A DNA stretch of 64,000 nt from Trichomonas vaginalis G3. Lineage: Eukaryota; Parabasalia; Trichomonadida; Trichomonadidae. This document shows, piece by piece, positions 12,328 to 24,849 of the stretch (positions within the stretch are counted from its first letter, which is position 1; every line of letters begins with the position of its first letter). Position numbers and translations under genes: made by a program. A model generated the notes under the pieces. The model saw only the letters and a list, made by a program, of their open reading frames with translations. It ran no database searches and was not told the DNA's origin. The stretch spans positions 7,101,797 to 7,165,796 of the forward strand of contig NC_067204.1 in assembly GCF_026262505.1 (NCBI RefSeq). Direction: 5' to 3'.

Positions 12328-13760
12328 TTATCTCTCTTTCTTTTCATATTTATCATTGTTTTATGAATTCTCTTTCTTTCATATTAATCATTGTTTTATG
12401 AAATTCTCTTTCTTTTCATATTATCATTGTTTTATGAAATTCTCTTTCTTTTCATATTAATCATTGTTTTATGAAATTCTCTTTCTTTTCATATTTATCA
12501 TTGTTTGATAGAATCTCTTTCTTTTCATATTTATCGTTGTTTTATGACATTCTCTTTCTTTTCATATTAATCATTGTTTTATGAATTTCTCTCAATATTG
12601 ATGAATGCCCTCTTAGCATGGCCATCAAAAAGATGTCGATAGAAATTGTCCAATTCCTAGTTGATCATGGTGCTGATGTTAACATGAAACTTATTCTCTT
12701 TCTTTTCATATTTATCATTATTTTATGACATTCTCTTTCTTTTCATATTTATCCTTGTTTTATGGAATTCTCTTTCTTTTCATATTTATCATTGTTTTAT
12801 AGAATTCTCTTTCTTTTCATATTTATCATTGTTTTATAGAATTCTCTTTCTTTTCATATTAATCATTGTTTTGACATTCTCTTTCTTTTCATATTTATCT
12901 TTTCTTTATGACATTTTCTTTCTTTTCATATTTATCATTGTTTTATTACAATTCTCTTTCTTTCATATTTATCATTGTTTTATGGAATTCTCTTTCTTTT
13001 CATATTAATCATTGTTTTATGACATTCTCTTTCTTTTCATATTTATCATTGTTTGATAGAATTCTCTTTCTTTTCATATTAATCATTGTTTTATGAAATT
13101 CTCCTTCTTTTCATATTTATCATTGTTTGATAAAATTCTCTTTCTTTTCATATTTATCATTGTTTTATTACATTCTCTTTCTTTTCATATTTATCATTGT
13201 TTTATGAAATTCTCTTTCTTTTCATATTAATCATTGTTTTATGAAATTCTCTTTCTTTTCATATTTATCATTGTTTTATGGAATTCTCTTTCTTTTCATA
13301 TTTATCATTGTTTTATGAAATTCTCCTTCTTTTCATATTTATCATTGTTTGATAAAATTCTCTTTCTTTTCATATTTATCATTGTTTTATTACATTCTCT
13401 TTCTTTTCATATTTATCATTGTTTTATGAAATTCTCTTTCTTTTCATATTAATCATTGTTTTATGAAATTCTCTTTCTTTTCATATTTATCATTGTTTTA
13501 TGGAATTCTCTTTCTTTTCATATTTATCATTGTTTTATAGAATTCTCTTTCTTTTCATATTAATCATTGTTTTATGACATTCTCTTTCTTTTCATATTTA
13601 TCTTTTCTTTATGACATTTTCTTTCTTTTCATATTTATCATTGTTTTATTACATTCTCTTTCTTTTCATATTTATCATTGTTTTATGGAATTCTCTTTCT
13701 TTTCATATTAATCATTGTTTTATGACATTCTCTTTCTTTTCATATTTATCACTGTTTTAT

Positions 13761-15895
13761 GAATTTCTCTCAATATTGATGAATGCCCTCTTAGCATTGC
13801 CATCAAAAAGATGTCGATAGAAATTGTCCAATTCCTAGTTGATCATGGTGCTGATGTTAACATGAAACTTATTCTCTTTCTTTTCATATTTATCATTATT
13901 TTATGACATTCTCTTTCTTTTCATATTTATCCTTGTTTTATGGAATTCTCTTTCTTTTCATATTTATCAATGTGTTATGGAATTCTCTTTCTTTTCATAT
14001 TTATCAATGTGTTATGGAATTCTCTTTCTTTTCATATTAATCATTGTTTTATGAAATTCTCTTTCTTTTCATATTTATCATTGTTTTATGGAATTCTCTT
14101 TCTTTTCATATTTAGCATTGTTGTATCGAATTCTATTTCTTTTCATATTTATCATTGTTTTATGAAATTCTCTTTCTTTTCATATTAATCATTGTTTTTT
14201 GAAATTCTCTTTCTTTTCATATTAATCATTGTTTTATGAAATTCTCTTTCTTTTCATATTTATCATTGTTTTATGAAATTCTCTTTCTTTTCATATTTAT
14301 CAATGTTTTATGGAATTCTCTTTCTTTTCATATTAATCATTGTTTTATGACATTCTCTTTCTTTTCATATTTATCACTGTTTTATGAATTTCTCTCAATA
14401 TTGATGAATGCCCTCTTAGCATTGCCATCAAAAAGATGTCGATAGAAATTGTCCAATTCCTAGTTGATCATGGTGCTGATGTTAACATGAAACTTATTCT
14501 CTTTCTTTTCATATTTATCATTGTTTTATGGAATTCTCTTTCTTTTCATATTTAATCATTGTTTTATGGAAATTCTCTTTCTTTTCATATTTATCATTGT
14601 TTTATGAAATTCTCTTTCTTTTCATATTAATCATTGTTTTATGAAATTCTCTTTCTTTTCATATTTATCATTGTTTTATAGAATCTCTTTCTTTTCATAT
14701 TATCGTTGTTTTATGAATTCTCTTTCTTTTCATATTAATCATTGTTTTATGAATTTCTCTCATATTGATGAATCCCTTTAGCATGGCCATCAAAAGATGT
14801 CGATAGAAATTGTCCAATTCCTAGTTGATCATTGATTTAACATGAAACTTCTCTTTCTTTTCATATTTATCATTATTTTATGACATTCTCTTTCTTTTCA
14901 TATTTATCCTTGTTTTATGGAATTCTCTTTCTTTTCATATTTATCATTGTTTTATGAATTCTCTTTCTTTTCATATTTATCATTGTTTTATAGAATTCTC
15001 TTTCTTTTCATATTAATCATTGTTTTATGACATTCTCTTTCTTTTCATATTTATCTTTTTTTATGACATTTCTTTCTTTTCATATTTATCATTGTTTTAT
15101 TACATTCTCTTTCTTTTCATATTTATCATTGTTTTATGAATTCTCTTTCTTTTCATATTAATCATTGTTTTTATGACATTCTCTTTCTTTTCATATTTAT
15201 CATTGTTTGATAGAATTCTCTTTCTTTTCATATTAATCATTGTTTTATGAAATTCTCTTTCTTTTCATATTTATCATTGTTTGATAAATTCTCTTTCTTT
15301 TCATATTTATCATTGTTTTATGAAATTCTCTTTCTTTTCATATTTATCATTGTTTTATGAATTCTCTTTCTTTTCATATTATCATTGTTTTATGACATTC
15401 TCTTTCTTTTCATATTTATCATTGTTTGATGAATTCTCTTTCTTTTCATATTAATCATTGTTTTATGAATTCTCCTTTTCATATTTATCATTGTTTGATA
15501 AATTCTCTTTCTTTTCATATTTATCATTGTTTTATGAATTCTCTTTCTTTTCATATTTATCATTGTTTTATGAAATTCTCTTTCTTTTCATATTATCATT
15601 GTTTTATGAATTCTCTTTCTTTTCATATTTATCATTGTTTTATGAATTCTCTTTCTTTTCATATTTATCATTGTTTTATGAATTCTCTTTCTTTTCATAT
15701 TAATCATTGTTTTATGAATTCTCTTTCTTTTCATATTTATCTTTTTTTATACATTTTTCTTTCTTTTCATATTTATCATTGTTTTATTACATTCTCTTTC
15801 TTTTCATATTTATCATTGTTTTATGAATTCTCTTTCTTTTCATATTAATCATTGTTTTATGAATTCTCTTTCTTTTCATATTTATCATGTTTTAT
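13761..15895 (+). repeat. Array block C: 3 ankyrin modules
   Basis: Modules lie at 13761-13868, 14386-14493 and 14751-14848. The spacings 625 and 365 are followed by a module-free run of over 1 kb (14849-15895). Spacings in this block and the previous one are similar (358 then 1178 from 12225; 365 then 1145 from 14386). The GCATGGCC variant sits in the second module of each pair (12583 and 14751), which indicates that the two segments are duplicates. The run 15050-15890 is rich in TATGAATTC units (one A fewer than usual). Confidence 0.88.
14751..14848 (+). pseudogene. Shortened ankyrin module
   Basis: This copy is about 10 bp shorter than the consensus. It reads CATATTG for CAATATTG, GAATCCCTTTAGC for GAATGCCCTCTTAGC, and has lost most of the GGTGCTGATG stretch (GATCATTGATTTAAC). 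The loop residues Gly-Ala-Asp are therefore missing. It shares the GCATGGCC variant with the module at 12583, which supports common descent of the two. Confidence 0.75.
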
Positions 15896-18800
15896 GAATT
15901 TCTCTCAATATTGATGAATGCCCTCTTAGCATTGCCATCAAAAAGATGTCGATAGAAATTGTCCAATTCCTAGTTGATCATGGTGCTGATGTTAACATGA
16001 AACTTATTCTCTTTCTTTTCATATTTATCATTATTTTATGACATTCTCTTTCTTTTCATATTTATCCTTGTTTTATGGAATTCTCTTTCTTTTCATATTT
16101 ATCAATGTGTTATGGAATTCTCTTTCTTTTCATATTTATCATGTGTTATGGAATTCTCTTTCTTTTCATATTAATCATTGTTTTTGAATTCTCTTTCTTT
16201 CATATTAATCATTGTTTTATGAAATTCTCTTTCTTTTCATATTAATCATTGTTTTATGAAATTCTCTTTCTTTTCATATTTATCATTGTTTTATAGAATT
16301 CTCTTTCTTTTCATATTAATCATTGTTTTATGAAATTCTCTTTCTTTTCATATTAATCATTGTTTTATGAAATTCTCTTTCTTTTCATATTTATCATTGT
16401 TTTATGGAATTCTCTTTCTTTTCATATTAATCATTGTTTTATGAAATTCTCTTTCTTTTCATATTTAGCATTGTTTTATGAATTCTCTTTCTTTTCATAT
16501 TTATCATTGTTTTATGAATTCTCTTTCTTTTCATATTTATCATTGTTTGATAGAATCTCTTTCTTTTCATATTTATCATTGTTTTATGACATTCTCTTTC
16601 TTTCATATTTATCATTGTTTTATGAAATTCTCTTTCTTTTCATATTTAGCATTGTTGTATCGAATTCTCTTTCTTTTCATATTTATCATTGTTTTATAGA
16701 ATTCTCTTTCTTTTCATATTAATCATTGTTTTTATGAAATCTCTTTCTTTTATATTTAGCATTGTTTGATAGAATCTCTTTCTTTCATATTTATCATTGT
16801 TTTATAGAATTCTCTTTCTTTTCATATTAATCATTGTTTTATGAATTCTCTTTCTTTTCATATTTATCATTGTTTTATTACATTCTCTTTCTTTTCATAT
16901 TTATCATTGTTTTATGGAATTCTCTTTCTTTTCATATTAATCATTGTTTTATGACATTCTCTTTCTTTTCATATTTATCTTTTCTTTATGACATTTTCTT
17001 TCTTTTCATATTTATCATTATTTTATGACATTCTCTTTCTTTTCATATTAATCATTGTTTTATGACATTCTCTTTCTTTTCATATTAATCATTGTTTTAT
17101 GAATTTCTCTCAATATTGATGAATGCCCTCTTAGCATTGCCATCAAAAAGATGTCGATAGAAATTGTCCAATTCCTAGTTGATCATGGTGCTGATGTTAA
17201 CATGAAACTTATTCTCTTTCTTTTCATATTTATCATTATTTTATGACATTCTCTTTCTTTTCATATTTATCCTTGTTTTATGGAATTCTCTTTCTTTTCA
17301 TATTTATCAATGTGTTATGGAATTCTCTTTCTTTTCATATTAATCATTGTTGTATCGAATTCTATTTCTTTTCATATTTATCATTGTTTTATGGAATTCT
17401 CTTTCTTTTCATATTAATCATTGTTTTATGGAATTCTCTTTCTTTTCATATTAATCATTGTTTTATGAAATTCTCTTTCTTTTCATATTAATCATTGTTT
17501 TATGAAATTCTCTTTCTTTTCATATTTATCATTGTTTTATATAATTGTCTTTCTTTTCATATTTATCATTGTTTTATGGAATTCTCTTTCTTTTCATATT
17601 AATCATTGTTTTATGACATTCTCTTTCTTTTCATATTTATCTTTTCTTTATGACATTTTCTTTCTTTTCATATTTATCCTTGTTTTATAACATTCTCTTT
17701 CTTTTCATATTAATCATTGTTTTATGAATTTCTCTCAATATTGATGAATGCCCTCTTAGTATTGCCATCAAAAAGATGTCGATAGAAATTGTCCAATTCC
17801 TAGTTGATCATGGTGCTGATGTTAACATGAAACTTATTCTCTTTCTTTTCATATTTATCATTATTTTATGACATTCTCTTTCTTTTCATATTAATCATTG
17901 TTTTATGACATTCTCTTTCTTTTCATATTTATCATTGTTTTATGAATTTCTCTCAATATTGATGAATGCCCTCTTAGCATTGCCATCAAAAAGATGTCGA
18001 TAGAAATTGTCCAATTCCTAGTTGATCATGGTGCTGATGTTAACATGAAACTTATTCTCTTTCTTTTCATATTTATCATTATTTTATGACATTCTCTTTC
18101 TTTTCATATTTATCCTTGTTTTATGGAATTCTCTTTCTTTTCATATTTATCAATGTGTTATGAAATTCTCTTTCTTTTCATATTTATCATTGTTTGATAG
18201 AATCTCTTTCTTTTCATATTAATCATTGTTTTATGAAATTCTCTTTCTTTTCATATTAATCATTGTTTTATAGAATTCTCTTTCTTTTCATATTAATCAT
18301 TGTTTTATGAAATTCTCTTTCTTTTCATATTTATCATTGTTTTATTACATTCTCTTTCTTTTCATATTTATCATTGTTTTATGGAATTCTCTTTCTTTTC
18401 ATATTAATCATTGTTTTATGACATTCTCTTTCTTTTCATATTTATCTTTTCTTTATGACATTTTCTTTCTTTTCATATTTATCATTGTTTTATGGAATTC
18501 TCTTTCTTTTCATATTAATCATTGTTTGATAAAATTCTCTTTCTTTTCATATTAATCATTGTTTTATGACATTCTCTTTCTTTTCATATTTATCATTGTT
18601 TTATGAATTTCTCTCAATATTGATGAATGCCCTCTTAGCATTGCCATCAAAAAGATGTCGATAGAAATTGTCCAATTCCTAGTTGATCATGGTGCTGATG
18701 TTAACATGAAACTTATTCTCTTTCTTTTCATATTTATCATTATTTTATGACATTCTCTTTCTTTTCATATTTATCCTTGTTTTATGGAATTCTCTTTCTT

Positions 18801-21800
18801 TTCATATTTATCAATGTGTTATGGAATTCTCTTTCTTTTCATATTTATCATTGTTTTATAGAATTCTCTTTCTTTTCATATTAATCATTGTTTTATGAAA
18901 TTCTCTTTCTTTTCATATTTATCATTGTTTGATAGAATTCTCTTTCTTTTCATATTAATCATTGTTTTATGGAATTCTCTTTCTTTTCATATTAATCATT
19001 GTTTTATGACATTCTCTTTCTTTTCATATTTATCTTTTCTTTATGACATTTTCTTTCTTTTCATATTTATCATTGTTTTATGGAATTCTCTTTCTTTTCA
19101 TATTAATCATTGTTTGATAAAATTCTCTTTCTTTTCATATTAATCATTGTTTTATGACATTCTCTTTCTTTCATATTTATCATTGTTTTATGAATTTCTC
19201 TCAATATTGATGAATGCCCTCTTAGCATTGCCATCAAAAAGATGTCGATAGAAATTGTCCAATTCCTAGTTGATCATGGTGCTGATGTTAACATGAAACT
19301 TATTCTCTTTCTTTTCATATTTATCATTATTTTATGACATTCTCTTTCTTTTCATATTTATCCTTGTTTTATGGAATTCTCTTTCTTTTCATATTTATCA
19401 ATGTGTTATGGAATTCTCTTTCTTTTCATATTTATCATTGTTTTATGGAATTCTCTTTCTTTTCATATTAATCATTGTTTTATGAAATTCTCTTTCTTTT
19501 CATATTTATCATTGTTTGATAGAATCTCTTTCTTTTCATATTTATCATTGTTTTATGACATTCTCTTTCTTTTCATATTAATCATTGTTTTATGAAATTC
19601 TCTTTCTTTTCATATTTATCATTGTTTTATGAAATTCTCTTTCTTTTCATATTAATCATTGTTTTATAGAATCTCTTTCTTTTCATATTTATCGTTGTTT
19701 TATGACATTCTCTTTCTTTTCATATTTATCATTGTTTTATGACATTCTCTTTCTTTTCATATTAATCATTGTTTTATGAATTTCTCTCAATATTGATGAA
19801 TGCCCTCTTAGCATTGCCATCAAAAAGATGTCGATAGAAATTGTCCAATTCCTAGTTGATCATGGTGCTGATGTTAACATGAAACTTATTCTCTTTCTTT
19901 TCATATTTATCATTATTTTATGACATTCTCTTTCTTTTCATATTTATCATTGTTTTATGGAATTCTCTTTCTTTTCATATTAATCATTGTTTTATGAAAT
20001 TCTCTTTCTTTTCATATTAATCATTGTTTATGAAATTCTCTTTCTTTTCATATTTATCATTGTTTTATATAATTGTCTTTCTTTTCATATTTATCATTGT
20101 TTTATGGAATTCTCTTTCTTTTCATATTAATCATTGTTTTATGACATTCTCTTTCTTTTCATATTAATCATTGTTTTATGAATTTCTCTCAATATTGATG
20201 AATGCCTCTTAGCATTGCATCAAAAAGATGTCGATAGAAATTGTCCAATTCCTAGTTGATCATGGTGCTGATGTTAACATGAAACTTATTCTCTTTCTTT
20301 TCATATTTATCAATGTGTTATGGAATTCTCTTTCTTTTCATATTTATCAATGTGTTATGGAATTCTCTTTCTTTTCATATTTATCATTGTTTTATTACAT
20401 TCTCTTTCTTTTCATATTTATCATTGTTTTATAGAATTCTCTTTCTTTTCATATTAATCATTGTTTTATGAAATTCTCTTTCTTTTCATATTTATCATTG
20501 TTTGAAAGAATCTCTTTCTTTTCATATTTATCGTTGTTTTATGACATTCTCTTTCTTTTCATATTTATCATTGTTTTATGAATTTCTCTCAATATTGATG
20601 AATGCCCTCTTAGCATTGCCATCAAAAAGATGTCGATAGAAATTGTCCAATTCCTAGTTGATCATGGTGCTGATGTTAACATGAAACTTATTCTCTTTCT
20701 TTTCATATTTATCATTATTTTATGACATTCTCTTTCTTTTCATATTTATCCTTGTTTTATGGAATTCTCTTTCTTTTCATATTTATCAATGTGTTATGGA
20801 ATTCTCTTTCTTTTCATATTTATCATTGTTTTATAGAATTCTCTTTCTTTTCATATTAATCATTGTTTTATGACATTCTCTTTCTTTTCATATTTATCTT
20901 TTCTTTATGACATTTCTTTCTTTTCATATTTATCATTGTTTTTATTACATTCTCTTTCTTTTCATATTTATCATTGTTTTATGAAATTCTCTTTCTTTTC
21001 ATATTAATCATTGTTTTATGAATTTCTCTTTCTTTTCATATTTATCATTGTTTGATAGAATTCTCTTTCTTTTCATATTTATCATTGTTTTATGAAATTC
21101 TCTTTCTTTTCATATTTAGCATTGTTTTATGAAATTCTCTTTCTTTTCATATTAATCATTGTTTTATAGAATCTCTTTCTTTTCATATTTATCGTTGTTT
21201 TATGACATTCTCTTTCTTTTCATATTTATCATTGTTTTATGACATTCTCTTTCTTTTCATATTAATCATTGTTTTATGAATTTCTCTCAATATTGATGAA
21301 TGCCCTCTTAGCATTGCATCAAAAAGATTCGATAGAAATTGGTCCAATTCCTAGTTGATCATGGTGCTGATGTTAACATGAAACTTAATCTCTTTCTTTT
21401 CATATTTATCATTATTTTATGACATTCTCTTTTTTCATATTTATCATTGTTTTATGGAATTCTCTTTCTTTTCATATTTATCATTGTTTTATGAATTCTC
21501 TTTCTTTTCATATTAATCATTGTTTTAATGAAATTCTCCTTCTTTTCATATTATCATTGTTTTAAAATTCTCTTTCTTTTCATATTTATCATTGTTTTAT
21601 AATTCTCTTTCTTTTCATATTAATCATTGTTTTATGAAATTCTCTTTCTTTTCATATTTATCATTGTTTTATGAATTCTCTTTCTTTTCATATTTATCAT
21701 TGTTTTATGGAATTCTCTTTCTTTTCATATTATCATTGTTTTATGAATTCTCTTTCTTTTCATATTTATCATTGTTTTATGAATTCTCTTTCTTTTCATT

Positions 21801-24740
21801 TAATCATCTTTTTATGACATTTCTCTTTCTTTTCATATTTATCATTGTTTATGAATTTCTCTCAATATTGATGAATGCCCTCTTAGCATTGCCATCAAAA
21901 AGATGTCGATAGAAATTGTCCAATTCCTAGTTGATCATGGTGCTGATGTTAACATGAAACTTATTCTCTTTCTTTTCATATTTATCATTATTTTATGACA
22001 TTCTCTTTCTTTTCATATTAATCATTGTTTTATGGAATTCTCTTTCTTTTCATATTTATCAATGTGTTTATGGAATTCTCTTTCTTTTCATATTTATCAA
22101 TGTGTTATGGAATTCTCTTTCTTTTCATATTAATCATTGTTTTATGAAATTCTCTTTCTTTTCATATTAATCATTTTTTATGAAATTCTCTTTCTTTTCA
22201 TATTTATTCATTGTTTTATGAAATTCTCTTTCTTTTCATATTTATCATATTTTTATGAAATTCTCTTTCTTTTCATATTTATCATTGTTTTTATGAATTC
22301 TCTTTCTTTTCATATTAATCATTGTTTATGAAATTCTCTTTCTTTTCATATTAATCATTGTTTTATGGAATTCTCTTTCTTTTCATATTTATCATTGTTT
22401 TATGAAATTCTCTTTCTTTTCATATTTAGCATTGTTTTATGAAATTCTCTTTCTTTTCATATTTATCATTGTTTTATGAAATTCTCTTTCTTTTCATATT
22501 TATCATTGTTTGATAGAATCTCTTTCTTTTCATATTTATCATTGTTTTATGGAATTCTCTTTCTTTTCATATTAATCATTGTTTTATGGAATTCTCTTTC
22601 TTTTCATATTAATCATTGTTTTATGAAATTCTCTTTCTTTTCATATTTAGCATTGTTTTATAGAATTTCTCTTTCTTTTCATATTAATCATTTTTTTATT
22701 TCTTTTTTTTTTTTTTGTTTTTAGAATCTCTTTTTTTCATATTTATCATTGTTTTATAGAATTCTCTTTCTTTTCATATTAATCATTGTTTTATGAAATT
22801 CTCTTTCTTTTCATATTTATCATGTTTTATTACATTCTCTTTCTTTTCATATTTATCATTGTTTTATGGAATTCTCTTTCTTTTCATATTAATCATTGTT
22901 TTATGACATTCTCTTTCTTTTCATATTATCTTTTCTTTATGACATTTTCTTTCTTTTCATATTTATCATTATTTTATGACATTCTCTTTCTTTTCATATT
23001 AATCATTGTTTTATGACATTCTCTTTCTTTTCATATTAATCATTGTTTTATGAATTTCTCTCAATATTGATGAATGCCCTCTTAGCATTGCCATCAAAAA
23101 GATGTCGATAGAAATTGTCCAATTCCTAGTTGATCATGGTGCTGATGTTAACATGAAACTTATTCTCTTTCTTTTCATATTTATCATTATTTTATGACAT
23201 TCTCTTTCTTTTCATATTTATCCTTGTTTTATGGAATTCTCTTTCTTTTCATATTTATCAATGTGTTATGGAATTCTCTTTCTTTTCATATTTATCATTG
23301 TTTTATGGAATTCTCTTTCTTTTCATATTAATCATTGTTTTATGAAATTCTCTTTCTTTTCATATTTATCATTGTTTGATAGAATCTCGTTCTTTTCATA
23401 TTTATCGTTGTTTTATGACATTCTCTTTCTTTTCATATTTATCATTGTTTTATGGAATTCTCTTTCTTTTCATATTAATCATTGTTTTATGACATTCTCT
23501 TTCTTTTCATATTTATCTTTTCTTTATGACATTTTCTTTCTTTTCATATTTATCCTTGTTTTTTAACATTCTCTTTCTTTTCATATTAATCATTGTTTTA
23601 TGAATTTCTCTCAATATTGATGAATGCCCTCTTAGTATTGCCATCAAAAAGATGTCGATAGAAATTGTCCAATTCCTAGTTGATCATGGTGCTGATGTTA
23701 ACATGAAACTTATTCTCTTTCTTTTCATATTTATCATTATTTTATGACATTCTCTTTCTTTTCATATTAATCATTGTTTTATGGAATTCTGTTTCTTTTC
23801 ATATTTAGCATTATTTTATGACATTCTCTTTCTTTTCATATTTATCTTTTCTTTATGACATTTTCTTTCTTTTCATATTTATCATTGTTTTATGGAATTC
23901 TCTTTCTTTTCATATTAATCATTGGTTTATTACATTCTCTTTCTTTTCATATTAATCATTGTTTTATGACATTCTCTTTCTTTTCATATTTATCATTGTT
24001 TTATGAATTTCTCTCAATATTGATGAATGCCCTCTTAGCATTGCCATCAAAAAGATGTCGATAGAAATTGTCCAATTCCTAGTTGATCATGGTGCTGATG
24101 TTAACATGAAACTTATTCTCTTTCTTTTCATATTTATCATTATTTTATGACATTCTCTTTCTTTTCATATTTATCCTTGTTTTATGGAATTCTCTTTCTT
24201 TTCATATTTATCAATGTGTTATGGAATTCTCTTTCTTTTCATATTTATCATTGTTTTATGGAATTCTCTTTCTTTTCATATTTATCATTGTTTTATGACA
24301 TTCTCTTTCTTTTCATATTTATCTTTTCTTTATGACATTTTCTTTCTTTTCATATTTATCATTATTTTATGACATTCTCTTTCTTTTCATATTAATCATT
24401 GTTTTATGACATTCTCTTTCTTTTCATATTAATCATTGTTTTATGAAATTCTCTTTCTTTTCATATTTATCATTGTTTTATTACATTCTATTTCTTTTCA
24501 TATTTATCATTGTTTTATGAAATTCTCTTTCTTTTCATATTAATCATTGTTTTTTGAAATTCTCTTTCTTTTCATATTAATCATTGTTTTATGAAATTCT
24601 CTTTCTTTTCATATTTATCCTTGTTTTATGAAATTCTCTTTCTTTTCATATTTATCAATGTTTTATGGAATTCTCTTTCTTTTCATATTAATCATTGTTT
24701 TATGACATTCTCTTTCTTTTCATATTTATCACTGTTTTAT
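15896..24740 (+). repeat. Array block D: 14 ankyrin modules, homogeneous section
   Basis: Modules lie at 15896-16003, 17101-17208, 17726-17833 (TTAGTATTG), 17944-18051, 18605-18712, 19192-19299, 19778-19885, 20180-20285, 20580-20687, 21278-21384, 21853-21960, 23052-23159, 23602-23709 (TTAGTATTG) and 24005-24112. Spacings are 1205, 625, 218, 661, 587, 586, 402, 400, 698, 575, 1199, 550, 403 and 736. The units are very regular between 16.9 and 21.2 kb. Around 21.3-22.3 kb one-base length changes become frequent again. A poly-T-rich anomaly at 22691-22735 is described separately. Confidence 0.9.
22691..22735 (+). other. Poly-T-rich interruption of the array
   Basis: A normal unit is replaced by a run with a 7-T, a ~15-T and further T-rich pieces around TTTTGTTTTTAGAATC. 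Nothing similar occurs elsewhere in the window. It could be a slippage expansion, a repaired break or a local assembly fault. The units on both sides are ordinary. Confidence 0.7.
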
Positions 24741-24849
24741 GAATTTTCTCTCAATATTGATGAATGCCCTCTTAGCATTGCCATCAAAAAGATGTCGATA
24801 GAAATTGTCCAATTCCTAGTTGATCATGGTGCTGATGTTAACATGAAAC
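24741..24849 (+). pseudogene. Ankyrin module entered in frame from the 37-bp repeat
   Basis: An extra T near the start of the module (GAATTTTCTCTC) removes the usual upstream stop from the ankyrin frame. The open frame 24591-24998 (135 codons) therefore contains about 53 residues of minisatellite-derived sequence, the ankyrin unit (NIDECPLSIAIKKMS... to GADVNMK), then about 50 more minisatellite residues. It shows what a translated array would look like but is a single exception. I would not call it a gene. Confidence 0.5.

Larger units (their letters stand above)
7163..13760 (+). repeat. Array block B: 10 ankyrin modules, with a ~1-kb tandem duplication
   Basis: Modules lie at 7163-7270, 7640-7746 (TTAGTATTG variant), 7857-7964, 8479-8586, 9029-9136, 9650-9757, 10642-10749, 11638-11745, 12225-12327 and 12583-12690. 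The intervals starting at 9650 and 10642 are 992 and 996 bp. They carry the same order of variant units, including two TTTAGCATTG units, a GATAAAAT unit and the rare TTTAACATTG unit. They are therefore a recent tandem duplication. The stretch 9590-9645 is irregular (CTCCTTC, an extra TTTCC, TTTCATCATTG). Module 12583 has the GCATGGCC variant in place of GCATTGCC. A module-free run spans 12691-13760. Confidence 0.9.
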
